Assembly: GCF_018736065.1 (NCBI RefSeq)
Contig: NZ_CP076128.1
Coordinates: 1,178,001 to 1,242,000, forward strand
Source of the DNA: Flammeovirga kamogawensis
GTDB lineage: Bacteria; Bacteroidota; Bacteroidia; Cytophagales; Flammeovirgaceae
Length of the DNA: 64,000 bases
Direction of reading: 5' to 3'
In this document: positions 7,860-17,494 of the stretch, one piece after another
How positions within the stretch are numbered: the first letter of the stretch is position 1
How the letters are laid out: every line of letters begins with the position of its first letter
Made by a program: the position numbers and the translations under genes
Notes under the pieces: model-generated
What the model saw: the letters and a program-made list of their open reading frames with translations, nothing else
What the model was told of the DNA's origin: nothing
Databases searched by the model: none

Positions 7860-9806
7860 ATGTTAGCAATAAGTAATGTTTCCTTCCATTTTGGTAGTAG
7901 AACAATGTACCAAAATGCCACTTTAACTGTTTATCCCAAAAACAGAATAGGAATAGTAGGCCATAATGGTGCAGGCAAAACAACACTGCTTAAACTAATT
8001 AATGGTGATCACACTCCAGATGAAGGACAAATTTCCATGCCTAAAGGGTGTACAATTGGTTTTTTAAATCAAGATTTACTTTCATACCAAACCGAAGATT
8101 CTATTCTACATGTAGCAATGGAAGCTTTCGGACCTGTACTCAAAATGCAGGAACAAATGGAAGAGATCTTGCATGAAATGGAAACAGATTACAAAGAAGA
8201 GCTTGTTGAAAAACTAGCAGATCTTCAAGAAAAATTTGAAGCACTAGATGGTTATTCTATAAAATCTAAAGCTGAAGCTATTTTAGCTGGTCTTGGTTTT
8301 AAAAACGAAGAATTAGAACAACCTCTTCATAGTTTTTCTGGTGGATGGAGAATGCGTGTAATGTTAGGTAAATTACTTTTAATGAAACCTGATGTTCTAA
8401 TGCTTGATGAACCTACCAACCACTTGGATTTACCTTCCATACAATGGATAGAAAATTACCTTTCTTCTTACGAAGGTGCTGTTCTTATAGTATCTCACGA
8501 TAGAGAATTTTTAGATAGAGCAATTAACCAAACTGTTGAAGTTTCTAATGGTAGACTTACCTCCTATTCTGGTAATTATTCTTTCTATTTAGAAGAAAAA
8601 GAAGTACGTGCTGAACATCAAAAAAGTGAGTACGAAAATCAACAGAAGAAAATAAAAGACACTGAGAAATTTATTGAACGTTTTAGATCAAAAGCTTCTA
8701 AGGCCAAGCAAGTACAATCTCGTGTTAAACATTTGGATAGAATGGACCTTATTGAGGATGTACGCAGTGACAATCCTGAAATCAATATGGACTTTAAATT
8801 CCAACAACAACCTGGTAAAGTCATTGCTGAAATAACAGACTTTGACAAAGCTTATGGTAATAAAGTGATTTTTAAGAATGCCAATGTTACCTTAATGAGA
8901 GGTGATAAAGTTGCCTTAATTGGTGCAAATGGTAAAGGTAAATCTACTTTATTACGTTTAATAAGTGGTCGAGAAGACGCTGATAGAGGAAGTAGAAAAC
9001 CAGGTCACAATATTATAACAGCTTTCTACGCTCAACATCAATTAGAAGATTTAGTAGTAGAAAATGAAATTCTTGAAGAACTAAAACAAGCTGGTTCTGA
9101 GAAAACAGAACAAGAATTAAGAGGTATTTTAGGTTGTTTCTTATTTCATGGTGATGAGATTTTCAAGAAAATCAAAGTACTTTCTGGTGGTGAAAAATCT
9201 AGAGTTGCATTAGCAAAAACATTGATTTCTGAAGCCAATTTCTTAATGCTTGATGAACCTACCAACCACCTTGATATTCCTTCTGTAAATATTCTTATCC
9301 AAGCACTAAAGCAATATTTGGGAACCTACTTAGTGGTATCTCACGATAGACACTTTATTTCTAAAGTTGCCAACAAAATTTGGTATATAGAAGATACACA
9401 ACTTAAAGAATACCCAGGTACTTACTTGGAGTGGAAAGAATGGAAAACAAGACAAAATGAAGAAAAAGCGCTTCTAGAAAAACTTGATAATAATGGAAGT
9501 ACTCCTAAATCTAAAGGTAAAAAAGCGAAGAAAGTAGTTAATATTGACCTAAAAGATTGGCAAAAGAAATACAAAAAAGCCAAGTCTGAAATGGAAAATG
9601 CCGAGGAAAAGGTAATGGAACTAGAAGAAAAGAAAGAAGAAATAGAAAGTTCATTAGCAAATCCTGAGATATTCGGAAATCCTGATAAATTAGCAGAAGT
9701 AAATGCTATATATGCTCAAGTTAAAAAAGATCTCGATGAGGTTACAGAGACTTGGGAAGAATGGACGATGGAAGTTGATGAACTCGAAGAAATTAAACCA
9801 AATTAA
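7860..9806 (+). CDS. ABC-F family ATPase (YheS/Uup-like)
   Basis: A 648-residue protein with two ABC domains and no membrane segments. Walker A motifs are GHNGAGKTT and GANGKGKST, signature motifs are SFSGGWRMR and LSGGEKSR, and both Walker B motifs read LDEPTNHLD. A basic linker joins the domains (RSKASKAKQVQSRVK). The C-terminal part is a lysine/glutamate-rich coiled coil (about residues 555-645) as in Uup and YheS. ABC-F proteins act on the ribosome E site to relieve stalling; some give antibiotic resistance, which cannot be judged here. The 3' end overlaps the next gene by 29 bases. Confidence 0.93.
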   Translation: MLAISNVSFHFGSRTMYQNATLTVYPKNRIGIVGHNGAGKTTLLKLINGDHTPDEGQISMPKGCTIGFLNQDLLSYQTEDSILHVAMEAFGPVLKMQEQMEEILHEMETDYKEELVEKLADLQEKFEALDGYSIKSKAEAILAGLGFKNEELEQPLHSFSGGWRMRVMLGKLLLMKPDVLMLDEPTNHLDLPSIQWIENYLSSYEGAVLIVSHDREFLDRAINQTVEVSNGRLTSYSGNYSFYLEEKEVRAEHQKSEYENQQKKIKDTEKFIERFRSKASKAKQVQSRVKHLDRMDLIEDVRSDNPEINMDFKFQQQPGKVIAEITDFDKAYGNKVIFKNANVTLMRGDKVALIGANGKGKSTLLRLISGREDADRGSRKPGHNIITAFYAQHQLEDLVVENEILEELKQAGSEKTEQELRGILGCFLFHGDEIFKKIKVLSGGEKSRVALAKTLISEANFLMLDEPTNHLDIPSVNILIQALKQYLGTYLVVSHDRHFISKVANKIWYIEDTQLKEYPGTYLEWKEWKTRQNEEKALLEKLDNNGSTPKSKGKKAKKVVNIDLKDWQKKYKKAKSEMENAEEKVMELEEKKEEIESSLANPEIFGNPDKLAEVNAIYAQVKKDLDEVTETWEEWTMEVDELEEIKPN

Positions 9807-10749
9807 GACGTACACACCATATGATGTTGGGTATTTTAACACAACAGATGGTCAAGAAATATATTTTGAGCAATCGGGACATCCAATGGGTGTCCCTGTA
9901 TTGTATCTACACGGTGGGCCAGGTGCAGGTTTAGGTAACGATTATAGAGAACTTTTTTCTTCATTTTCTAATATCCGCTTAATTGGAATAGATCAAAGAG
10001 GTGCCGGTAAAAGTAAACCCCTTGGCACTTTAAAAAACAACACCATCCACCACCTCATTGCTGATATTGAATATCTTAGAGAATATTTGCACGTTTCCTC
10101 TTGGTATATTTTTGGAGGAAGTTGGGGTTCTACTCTTGCTCTAGCATATAGTGTGCAATTCCCTCAACACATAAGAGGGCTTAATCTTTGGGGTATTTTC
10201 TATTGTCAAAAAAAAGAAATTGAATGGCTCTTCCACACAACAGCACCATTAATGTACCCAGATATTTTTTCAGATTTAAATCATGGTATTAACCATTCTT
10301 CTTTAAAAGAGTTATTAGAAATATATTATATCTATTTACATCAGGAAAATACTGAAAGAGAATTTGCTACTAGGTGGTTACTTTGGGAAGCTTTTACAGC
10401 TGAACACCCCCATCCTATCTATGATGAGTTTGATGATTGGAATGCTACCAATGAAGCAATTGCTTGTGCTAAAATTGAACATCACTATTTTAGCAACACC
10501 CCTTTAAGAATTAATCAAGAAGATGATCTAGAAAGTGCAGTAAAAAAAGCAAACTTTCAATTTCCTATTTACATTACCCACGGCAGAAATGATCTTGTTA
10601 CCCCAGCTGCATCAGCTATTAGCTTAAAAAATAATACACTAAATAGTAAAATGAATATTCTAGATAATTGTGGGCATTCTTTAATTCACGTAGGTATGCG
10701 GAACAGCATCCATCATTTTGCAAAAGAACTTTTAGAAAAGTATAATTAA
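9778..10749 (+). CDS. pip: Prolyl iminopeptidase-like alpha/beta hydrolase (S33)
   Basis: 323 residues. The proline iminopeptidase family is indicated by YLHGGPGAGLG (oxyanion region), GIDQRGAGKS, the nucleophile elbow GGSWGSTLAL, the acid in HGRNDLVTP, and the histidine in NCGHSL. These enzymes remove N-terminal proline from peptides in the cytoplasm or periplasm; no signal peptide is seen. The start chosen (ATG at 9778, MNSKKLNQIKTYTPYDVGYF) gives the usual N-terminal length; a longer frame from 9703 would lie inside the ABC-F gene. The 29-base overlap suggests translational coupling. It converges with the next gene, sharing 4 bases. Confidence 0.85.
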   Translation: MNSKKLNQIKTYTPYDVGYFNTTDGQEIYFEQSGHPMGVPVLYLHGGPGAGLGNDYRELFSSFSNIRLIGIDQRGAGKSKPLGTLKNNTIHHLIADIEYLREYLHVSSWYIFGGSWGSTLALAYSVQFPQHIRGLNLWGIFYCQKKEIEWLFHTTAPLMYPDIFSDLNHGINHSSLKELLEIYYIYLHQENTEREFATRWLLWEAFTAEHPHPIYDEFDDWNATNEAIACAKIEHHYFSNTPLRINQEDDLESAVKKANFQFPIYITHGRNDLVTPAASAISLKNNTLNSKMNILDNCGHSLIHVGMRNSIHHFAKELLEKYN

Positions 10750-11054
10750 AGGGTATCTAAAAAGACATCTAAATCATTAAACATATTATTACGAATAATA
10801 TTAGCCTCTCCATTTAGTGGAATCTCTTTTAACAAGGTATGTAAAGCCATAACAACTGACCTTGGTAGAATCATTGTTTTTTGTAAATCTTGCTCAACTA
10901 CAGAAACATTAAACTTACTATCGTACAACTCCATTAAAAGTTGATGTTCTATATGTTCAGGTAACTGGTACTTATATGCTTCTGCTAATTTTAAAAGTAC
11001 ACTTTGTAAAAATCTAAAGTCTATGGTAGATAGTTTTAATCTGTATTTTTTCAT
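10746..11054 (-). CDS. Small unknown protein coupled to an ATP-grasp enzyme
   Basis: 102 residues, predicted helical and soluble, no Cys, no recognised domain. It starts by TAATG overlap with the stop of the ATP-grasp gene, with GGAG just before the start as a good ribosome site, so its synthesis is coupled to that enzyme. A dedicated partner, subunit or substrate of the ATP-grasp enzyme is a reasonable guess but not shown by the sequence. Confidence 0.6.
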   Translation of the reverse strand: MKKYRLKLSTIDFRFLQSVLLKLAEAYKYQLPEHIEHQLLMELYDSKFNVSVVEQDLQKTMILPRSVVMALHTLLKEIPLNGEANIIRNNMFNDLDVFLDTL

Positions 11055-12238
11055 TACTCCACTAAAATATAAGCATAAAATTGCTTGGCATTTTGAACAT
11101 CTGTCAAAGGAAAGAAACCTTTTTCAATTTTTCTATTATTAATTTCTAAAGGATGTTCTTTTTTCATCATTTCTTCAAATTCATCAAAAGCAGGACATTC
11201 TAATTTTGATAAAATGCTAAATTGCCCTTTATAATCAGTAACTTTTTGTAATGCTAAAGCAACATGACCCATTGTATTTCTTGGATTGATTTCTAAACAG
11301 GGATGAATCATTTCTATACCATCATCAGTTGTGTAAAGCATTGCATCAATACCAATATTACCTTGCATAGACAACAGTAAATCATTTGAATTTAATTCTA
11401 AAAGTAGTAATTCAATAATTGAAGTAATACTATCTTTTAATTGAAAAGGTATTTGATTTTCAAATAAAGTTAATGTCGCTCCTTGATATTGACCTGTTGA
11501 ACTCACACTAAACACGGTACTTCCTTGATAAGTTATTTTCCTGTTATTTACAGAAAATAAAAACGAAATATCTTTTGTTTTATCTAACCAAGGAGACACA
11601 TAAATACTCCCCTGACCTTTCAATCCACTTTCAACCCAAAGTTCTACACTTTTTGTTATTTCTTCTCTCCTTAAAACCAAAAGTCCTCTACCTGAAGAAC
11701 TAAATGGTAATTTCAAAACTACGGCCTTCGCTCCTTCCTTAAATAAATTTGAAATTGATTGTAGTACTTTACTTTTCTCAGTATAAAAGCCACCAATATC
11801 TTTTAATGAAATGACATTAGGTATCTTTTTATCAATACATTTTTTTAGTAAATCAAAACCAAACATTCTATGATAAATGGCTTTAACTTTCTCGTTATAA
11901 ATTTTAGGTTTCTTAAATTTATGTTTGATATTTTTCAGGTCTACCTCAACATTCGGAGCATCACCCCAAGGTATATATGTATCTAAAACCAACTGTTTAT
12001 CTTCCTTTATCTCTTTTGAAGTCATTACTTTTCCTTTATGTAGGGAAAGTAATGACTTCTTCAGCTGATCACTGAATACTTGGTTCGTATATAAAATATC
12101 ATCACCTCGTAACAACCAATACATTAATAAGTACAAATCTTCTTGAAGTACAATAAATGCTTTAGATGGAGTAAAGTGTTTCTGTCCTTTTAGAACAGAA
12201 ATTTCACAAGATGGATTGAAGTAAAATAAACTTGTCAT
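11054..12238 (-). CDS. ATP-grasp domain protein of unknown substrate
   Basis: 394 residues. The N-terminus FYFNPSCEISVLKG resembles the NPENDLALA opening of an uncharacterised Bacteroidota ATP-grasp group. ATP-grasp features follow: VVLKLPFSSSGRGLLVLR (nucleotide-binding lysine and flexible loop), QGNIGIDAMLY, and the metal-binding ending LEINPRNTMGHVALAL (Glu and Asn of the ExN motif). Such enzymes join a carboxylate to an amine or thiol through an acyl phosphate, often making peptides or peptide tags. The gene is transcribed with the 102-residue protein and divergently from the SpoIIE gene. Confidence 0.72.
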   Translation of the reverse strand: MTSLFYFNPSCEISVLKGQKHFTPSKAFIVLQEDLYLLMYWLLRGDDILYTNQVFSDQLKKSLLSLHKGKVMTSKEIKEDKQLVLDTYIPWGDAPNVEVDLKNIKHKFKKPKIYNEKVKAIYHRMFGFDLLKKCIDKKIPNVISLKDIGGFYTEKSKVLQSISNLFKEGAKAVVLKLPFSSSGRGLLVLRREEITKSVELWVESGLKGQGSIYVSPWLDKTKDISFLFSVNNRKITYQGSTVFSVSSTGQYQGATLTLFENQIPFQLKDSITSIIELLLLELNSNDLLLSMQGNIGIDAMLYTTDDGIEMIHPCLEINPRNTMGHVALALQKVTDYKGQFSILSKLECPAFDEFEEMMKKEHPLEINNRKIEKGFFPLTDVQNAKQFYAYILVE

Positions 12239-12404
12239 TAATTATTAAATACTACGTAATAAGTACTAATCTAACGCAGAGTAACATACTTTATCAAATA
12301 TTTATATATTTACTTTGAATTATTACATATAATCTACATATTGTTTAACACTCTTTAAAGTAGAACAGAACAATTCATAATATAACTTCCATTTTACTTA
12401 CGTA

Positions 12405-14690
12405 ATGAAAAAATTCATACTTATAACTATAGGGATAATGATATCCTTATGTTCTGTTGCATCAGTTAATGAACACACGCTCACTTTATCCCCAAAAGTA
12501 CCGTATGTAAATGCAGCAAGTAAAACCTATTTTTATATCGATCAATCAAACACTCTACAGTTTGATCAGATTTCGAGTCCTAAATTTTCGAAGTTCACTG
12601 CTTGGAATAATACGACAAACGTAAGTTTTGAATATGGAAAACACACCTATTGGGTAAGATTTGATCTCGAAAATGAGAACAAACAAATGAGCCCAGATTG
12701 GCTATTAGAAATTAACTATGCACCTTTAGATGAAGTAGAGTTTTTTGCTGTTAAAAACGAGAAACTGATAGATCATGTATTAACAGGAGATCATGTTGAT
12801 TTTAAAAATCGACCACTTCAGCATCATAATTTTATTTTCCCTGTTAAGGTAGAAGGCTCTGGTATTACAACAATATACATGAGAGTAAAAACGGACGGTT
12901 CTGTTAAAATACCATTACGTATGTACCGCCCTTGGAAATTTGCAGAAATCAACTCAAAATATGAGGTTGGTTATGGCCTTTTCTTTGGTATTCTTTTAAT
13001 GATGGCAGTGTTAGGTGTAATTACCTACATTCCTACCAAAGATATTAGCTACCTTCTTTTCCCGATTCCTATTATAGCAAAAATATTATTTACCTTTTCA
13101 TTATCAGGGCATACCTTCCAATTTTTATTTCCTACAAATACATTTTTAGCAAATAAAATAACACCGCTCTCTATTGGCATCTGGATGGTTGGTATATCGT
13201 TGTTTAATTTCTACTTCTTAAAAACAATTAAGATAGGTCTTAAAACACACAGGGCCAATATGATTGGATTAGCTATTGGTATTATTGCAATGTTTGGTAG
13301 CTTATTTTTACCTTATTATACTGCAATACAAATTGTAACTGCTACTTCTATTCCTTTTACAGTTTTATCTCTTTCATTAGGTATTATTTCTTTAAGAAAT
13401 GGATATAAATTCTCTAGATATTATGTGGCCTCTTTCACTATATATTTAGGCGCACTACTTCTTTTTGTAGGCAGAATGAAAGGTATTGTTGCCGATAATT
13501 TACTTACATCAAGAATATTAGAATACGGTGATATTATTATGGTGACCTTATTATTTACTGCTTTAAGTAAAAAATATGCCATTTACAGAGATCAGAAAAA
13601 AATAGCTGTAGAACGTATGTTACAAGTAGAAGCTGAAGCAAAGGCAACACTTGAGCAAAAAGTTGTGGAACGTACACTAGAACTACAAGAAGCTACAGCA
13701 GAATTAGAAGAAAAAACGGAAGAATTAGAAACACAAGCAAATCAACTTGCTTTAAAAAATGAAGAAATTACCACTCAATCTGAAAAACTTGTTGTGATGA
13801 ACAATAATATGGTTGAGAAAAACGAAGAGTTAGAACAACAAAATGAAGAAATTCTAACACAACGTGACATGGTTGAAACAAAAAATACAGAAATAGAGAA
13901 AACGGCTAAAAGGTTAAATGATAGTATTAATTATGCCAAAAGAATACAAAATACTATACTTCCTTCCAAGCAACTTCTTGATTCTTTATTGGAAGAATAT
14001 TTCATAATGTATCAACCAAAAAATACGGTTTCAGGTGATTTTTATTGGGCAATTGAAAATAAAAAAGAAAATAAAGTAATTATTGTTGTAGCAGATTGTA
14101 CAGGGCATGGCGTTCCTGGTGCAATGATGTCTATGATTGGTGACGGTTACCTACAACAAATTGTACGTTTAAGAGGAATTACTTCTCCAGGTAAAATTTT
14201 AGTAGAAATGCATACCCATTTACAAAACATGCTATCTTCTGATGATTCTAACATCAAAGATGGAATGGATATGGGTATTTTGGTTTGGGATAAAGCAAAA
14301 AATGTTGTTCAGTTTGCTGGTGCTCATATTCCTTTGGTTTTTGTAACTCAACAGAAAGTATTCCAATTAAAAGGTGAACGATTAAGCTTAGGATCTGATA
14401 ATAAAAAAATCTCTATAAAAGAGCACATCATTCCTATAAAATCTCCAATTAGTTTTTACCTCTTCTCTGATGGTTATCAAGATCAATTTGGTGGTGACCA
14501 AGATAAAAAAATTGGTAGTAAACGTCTTAGAGAACTGATACATTTACTTTCATCTAAACCAATGGCAGCTCAGAAAAACGCCTTTATAAACTTTTTTGAG
14601 CAATGGAAGAATACCAATAATAATTTGTCTTCTCAACAACTTGACGACATTCTATTAATGGGTATTAAAGTTTCACCAATCAAAAAATAG
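12405..14690 (+). CDS. 7TM-DISM sensor with C-terminal SpoIIE-type phosphatase domain
   Basis: 761 residues in this order: signal peptide (1-20); an extracellular 7TMR-DISMED2-like beta domain (about 40-170) with the YWVRFDLEN pattern; seven membrane helices (about 185-390); a long coiled coil (about 400-500) rich in Glu/Gln; and a PP2C-like SpoIIE domain (about 505-760). The SpoIIE domain shows AKRIQNTILPS, SGDFYWA, VADCTGHGVPGAMMSMIG and SDGYQDQFGG, with the metal-binding aspartates intact. It is probably an envelope sensor that dephosphorylates an anti-sigma-factor antagonist. No STAS or anti-sigma kinase gene is adjacent, so the target lies elsewhere. Confidence 0.9.
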   Translation: MKKFILITIGIMISLCSVASVNEHTLTLSPKVPYVNAASKTYFYIDQSNTLQFDQISSPKFSKFTAWNNTTNVSFEYGKHTYWVRFDLENENKQMSPDWLLEINYAPLDEVEFFAVKNEKLIDHVLTGDHVDFKNRPLQHHNFIFPVKVEGSGITTIYMRVKTDGSVKIPLRMYRPWKFAEINSKYEVGYGLFFGILLMMAVLGVITYIPTKDISYLLFPIPIIAKILFTFSLSGHTFQFLFPTNTFLANKITPLSIGIWMVGISLFNFYFLKTIKIGLKTHRANMIGLAIGIIAMFGSLFLPYYTAIQIVTATSIPFTVLSLSLGIISLRNGYKFSRYYVASFTIYLGALLLFVGRMKGIVADNLLTSRILEYGDIIMVTLLFTALSKKYAIYRDQKKIAVERMLQVEAEAKATLEQKVVERTLELQEATAELEEKTEELETQANQLALKNEEITTQSEKLVVMNNNMVEKNEELEQQNEEILTQRDMVETKNTEIEKTAKRLNDSINYAKRIQNTILPSKQLLDSLLEEYFIMYQPKNTVSGDFYWAIENKKENKVIIVVADCTGHGVPGAMMSMIGDGYLQQIVRLRGITSPGKILVEMHTHLQNMLSSDDSNIKDGMDMGILVWDKAKNVVQFAGAHIPLVFVTQQKVFQLKGERLSLGSDNKKISIKEHIIPIKSPISFYLFSDGYQDQFGGDQDKKIGSKRLRELIHLLSSKPMAAQKNAFINFFEQWKNTNNNLSSQQLDDILLMGIKVSPIKK

Positions 14691-14711
14691 GTATTTATTG
14701 ATAATATAAAT

Positions 14712-14755
14712 TCACCATTTTCCAATTGTTTATTCTAACGTTTGTAAAATGGTGA
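14712..14755 (+). terminator. Likely terminator after the SpoIIE gene
   Basis: TCACCATTTT (14712-14721) pairs perfectly with AAAATGGTGA (14746-14755) around a 24-base loop, followed by a short T-rich tail. The large loop makes it less certain. Confidence 0.5.
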
Positions 14756-14837
14756 TCTTTATTGCCAAAAATTTGGACGTAAATTCTCAAATTGTAGCAA
14801 CGAAAAATTATCATACAAAATATACTTATTTAATATT

Positions 14838-16043
14838 GTGAAAATTCTCATACTTAACTCTGGAAGTTCTTCTATAAAGTTCCAATTAATTGACATGCCT
14901 TCTGAAAAAGTGATAGGTAAAGGGTTGGTTGAAAAAATAGGACTTTCAGACGCTTCAATAACAGTTAAAAATAGCAAAGACCAGAAAGAAGTAATTAGGC
15001 TAAATATTCCAAATCATTCAAAAGGTATTGAATTTTTATTGAGTATTATTACTGATGAAAAACTTGATATTCTTCAAAGCCTTGATGACCTATCTGCTGT
15101 TGGACATAGAATTGTACATGGTGGACAGTCATTTTCTAAGAGTGTTTTAGTGAATGATGATGTAATGCACGGTATAGAATCTTGTGTTGAGTTAGCTCCA
15201 TTACATAATCCTGCCAATATTAAAGGTATTCAAGCTATTGAAGCTGCAATTCCAAATATTCCTCAGGTAGCTGTATTCGATACTGCTTTCCATCATACTA
15301 TTCCTGAAAACAGAGCAGTTTATGCATTACCAATTGAATACTATAAAAAGTATGGCTTGCGTAAATATGGTTTCCATGGTACTAGTCATCAATATGTTAC
15401 TCTTCGTGCCAAAGAAATTTATGGCGACGATAGAACATCAAAAATAATAACTTGTCACTTAGGAAACGGTAGTTCTTTAGCGGCCATTTTAGACGGTAAA
15501 TCTGTAGAAACATCTATGGGTTTCTCTCCTACAGATGGTTTAATGATGGGTACGCGTTGTGGTGCTATCGATCCAAGTACAATTCCTTTTATTGCTGATC
15601 ATGAGCATTTAGAAATTTCTGATCTATCAGATCTTATCAATAAAAAATCTGGTTTACTAGGTATTTCTGGAGTCTCGTCTGATTACAGAGATGTATCTGA
15701 AGCAGCTAAAAAAGGAAATAAAGATGCCGAACTTGCATTAAGCATGTTCCATTACGATGTAAAAAAATACATTGGTACATATATGGCTTCTTTAGGTGGT
15801 GTTGATAGCATTATTTTCACTGGTGGAATTGGTGAAAACGCAAAAGTTGCTCGTAAAGCAATTTGTAGCGGATTAGAAGTTTTCGGCATCGAGATTGATG
15901 ACACTAAAAATGATGCTGTCATGGGCATTGAAGCTGATATCAGTACAGATTCTTCTAAAGTTAGAATTTGTGTAATTCCAACAGATGAAGAAGTGATGAT
16001 TGCTAGAGATACTTTCAATATCGTAACTGACGCTAAAAAATAA
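14838..16043 (+). CDS. ackA: Acetate kinase
   Basis: A 401-residue acetate kinase: NSGSSSIKFQL at the N-terminus, GHRIVHGG, VFDTAFHHTIPE (catalytic region), KYGFHGTSHQY, HLGNGSS and the adenosine-loop FTGGIGENA. It interconverts acetate plus ATP with acetyl phosphate plus ADP in the cytoplasm. The start is a GTG (14838), fixed by the family's MKILILNSGSSS N-terminus. No pta is adjacent, which is unusual because ackA and pta often pair. A terminator-like hairpin follows. Confidence 0.97.
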   Translation: MKILILNSGSSSIKFQLIDMPSEKVIGKGLVEKIGLSDASITVKNSKDQKEVIRLNIPNHSKGIEFLLSIITDEKLDILQSLDDLSAVGHRIVHGGQSFSKSVLVNDDVMHGIESCVELAPLHNPANIKGIQAIEAAIPNIPQVAVFDTAFHHTIPENRAVYALPIEYYKKYGLRKYGFHGTSHQYVTLRAKEIYGDDRTSKIITCHLGNGSSLAAILDGKSVETSMGFSPTDGLMMGTRCGAIDPSTIPFIADHEHLEISDLSDLINKKSGLLGISGVSSDYRDVSEAAKKGNKDAELALSMFHYDVKKYIGTYMASLGGVDSIIFTGGIGENAKVARKAICSGLEVFGIEIDDTKNDAVMGIEADISTDSSKVRICVIPTDEEVMIARDTFNIVTDAKK

Positions 16044-16061
16044 TTAATTATATTAGCGTGC

Positions 16062-16092
16062 AAAGGGTGTTCATTTAAAAATGGACACCTTT
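16062..16092 (+). terminator. Terminator after ackA
   Basis: AAAGGGTGTTCAT pairs with ATGGACACCTTT (one bulged G, one G-U) around a 6-base loop, followed by seven T. Confidence 0.75.
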
Positions 16093-16121
16093 TTTTATTC
16101 TCAAATCAAACAAATACAGCT

Positions 16122-17045
16122 ATGAGTAATTTTATTGCAATTGATTTTGAAACGGCAAATGCCAAAAGAACTTCAGCCTGTTCAATCGGTATTGCTATTG
16201 TAGAAAACAATGAAGTAGTGGAAACTCAACATCATTTAATTAAACCTCTACCCGATTATTATGTTGATATGAATATTGGTATTCACGGAATTACACCAGA
16301 GATGACGCGTAATTCTCCAACGTTCGATATTCGATGGGAAGAACTGAATGCTTTACTTACAAAGTATCCTTTAATTGCTCATAATGCTGCTTTTGATTTA
16401 AGTGTTTTACGCCAAACGTTGGCTGCTTATCATATGCCTTCTCCTGATTTAGATTATTTCTGTTCTTTGGTAATGTCTCGAAAAGCGTTACCTCACCTAA
16501 ATAGTTTTAAATTAAATGCTTTATCAGATTATTTTGGTATACAACTAGATCATCATAATGCTGAAAGTGATGCCAAAGCAGCGGCTTTGATTGCAATTAG
16601 AATGCAAGAACACCATACTGTAAATTCTCTTTATGAGCTTTCGGATAAACTAGGTACCAAAATAGGAAAGTTGAAAAGTAATGGTACTTATTCTGCTTTT
16701 GGAACAGGCAGACCTGTAAAAAAAGTAAAGCAATATGAATTTACTGCACCTAAAAACCCACAACCTAATCATAGATTTTACAATAAACATGTAGTTTTTA
16801 CAGGAAGGTTAAGTCATCTTACTCGCAAACAAGCAATGCAGCAAGTTGTATCAATTGGCGGACATGTGTTGCCAGACACCTTAACTCCTCAAACAGATTT
16901 CCTAGTTGTAGGTGCACAAGATTTTAAAAAATATGGAGAAGGATTCATTTCTTCTAAAATGAAAAATGCAGAGCTCTATATTAAACAAGGTTATCCTTTG
17001 TTCATTATGGGAGAAAATGAATTTTTATTAAGTGTTGAAGATTGA
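16122..17045 (+). CDS. DEDDh 3'-5' exonuclease with C-terminal BRCT domain
   Basis: 307 residues. The N-terminal half is a DnaQ-like exonuclease: FIAIDFETAN (motif I, Asp and Glu), AHNAAFDLSVL (motif II) and HHNAESDAKAAALIA (motif III with His and Asp). A linker leads to a BRCT domain (about residues 215-305) starting NKHVVFTGRLSHLTRKQAMQ and including SIGGHVLPDTLTPQTDFLVVG, similar to the NAD-dependent ligase BRCT. The architecture suggests nuclease action at nicks or repair sites. It is not the replicative proofreader, because dnaE in this window carries its own exonuclease. The last bases overlap a weak opposing frame. Confidence 0.88.
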   Translation: MSNFIAIDFETANAKRTSACSIGIAIVENNEVVETQHHLIKPLPDYYVDMNIGIHGITPEMTRNSPTFDIRWEELNALLTKYPLIAHNAAFDLSVLRQTLAAYHMPSPDLDYFCSLVMSRKALPHLNSFKLNALSDYFGIQLDHHNAESDAKAAALIAIRMQEHHTVNSLYELSDKLGTKIGKLKSNGTYSAFGTGRPVKKVKQYEFTAPKNPQPNHRFYNKHVVFTGRLSHLTRKQAMQQVVSIGGHVLPDTLTPQTDFLVVGAQDFKKYGEGFISSKMKNAELYIKQGYPLFIMGENEFLLSVED

Positions 17046-17293
17046 TCTAACACGCTCAAAAATTCATCATAGTTAGAAATACGGTGCTTTTTTTTATTAG
17101 CATCAGTATAATATAGTTTCTTCCTGTTGTAGTAAAATACATTGGAAGGTAATTCTGGTAAAACTTCTTCGCTAATTTTCTTAATGGAAAAATACTTAGA
17201 GAAAACATCTAAGAGTATTGGTGCCTGAGAAAATTTAAAGTAACAAGTAAAGAAGAAACTAGAATTTTGTTGGTAGAGACATTGATAGTACAT
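16991..17293 (-). pseudogene. Possible remnant of an unknown gene
   Basis: A 100-codon minus-strand frame overlaps the end of the exonuclease gene by 55 bases. Its middle part (FSKYFSIKKISEEVLPELPSN and the region after it, rich in Tyr, Lys and Asn) has protein-like composition. Upstream, the same frame reads NTNLCHSLYMYYQ before hitting two consecutive TAA codons. This looks more like a decaying gene than a complete one. I recognise no family, and it may be spurious. Nothing else is seen in 17046-17494 except the modA promoter area. Confidence 0.3.
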
Positions 17294-17494
17294 ATACAGA
17301 GAGTGACACAGATTGGTATTTTGACTTTATTAAGATACGTATTTATATCATTATTTAAAAAGATAGTCTTAAATACAAAATAAAAGTCACTCAATTTATT
17401 CATTGTTATGCGATGGGGGAATTAAAAATTTAATAAGCATTTTGTATAGTATTCATCATTTTAAAGTAATTTGCATTATTATTTAAACAACAAG

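Noticed and set aside
17209-17403. 64-codon minus-strand frame near modA
   Set aside because: Overlaps another weak frame, low-complexity residues, no motif; judged noncoding.
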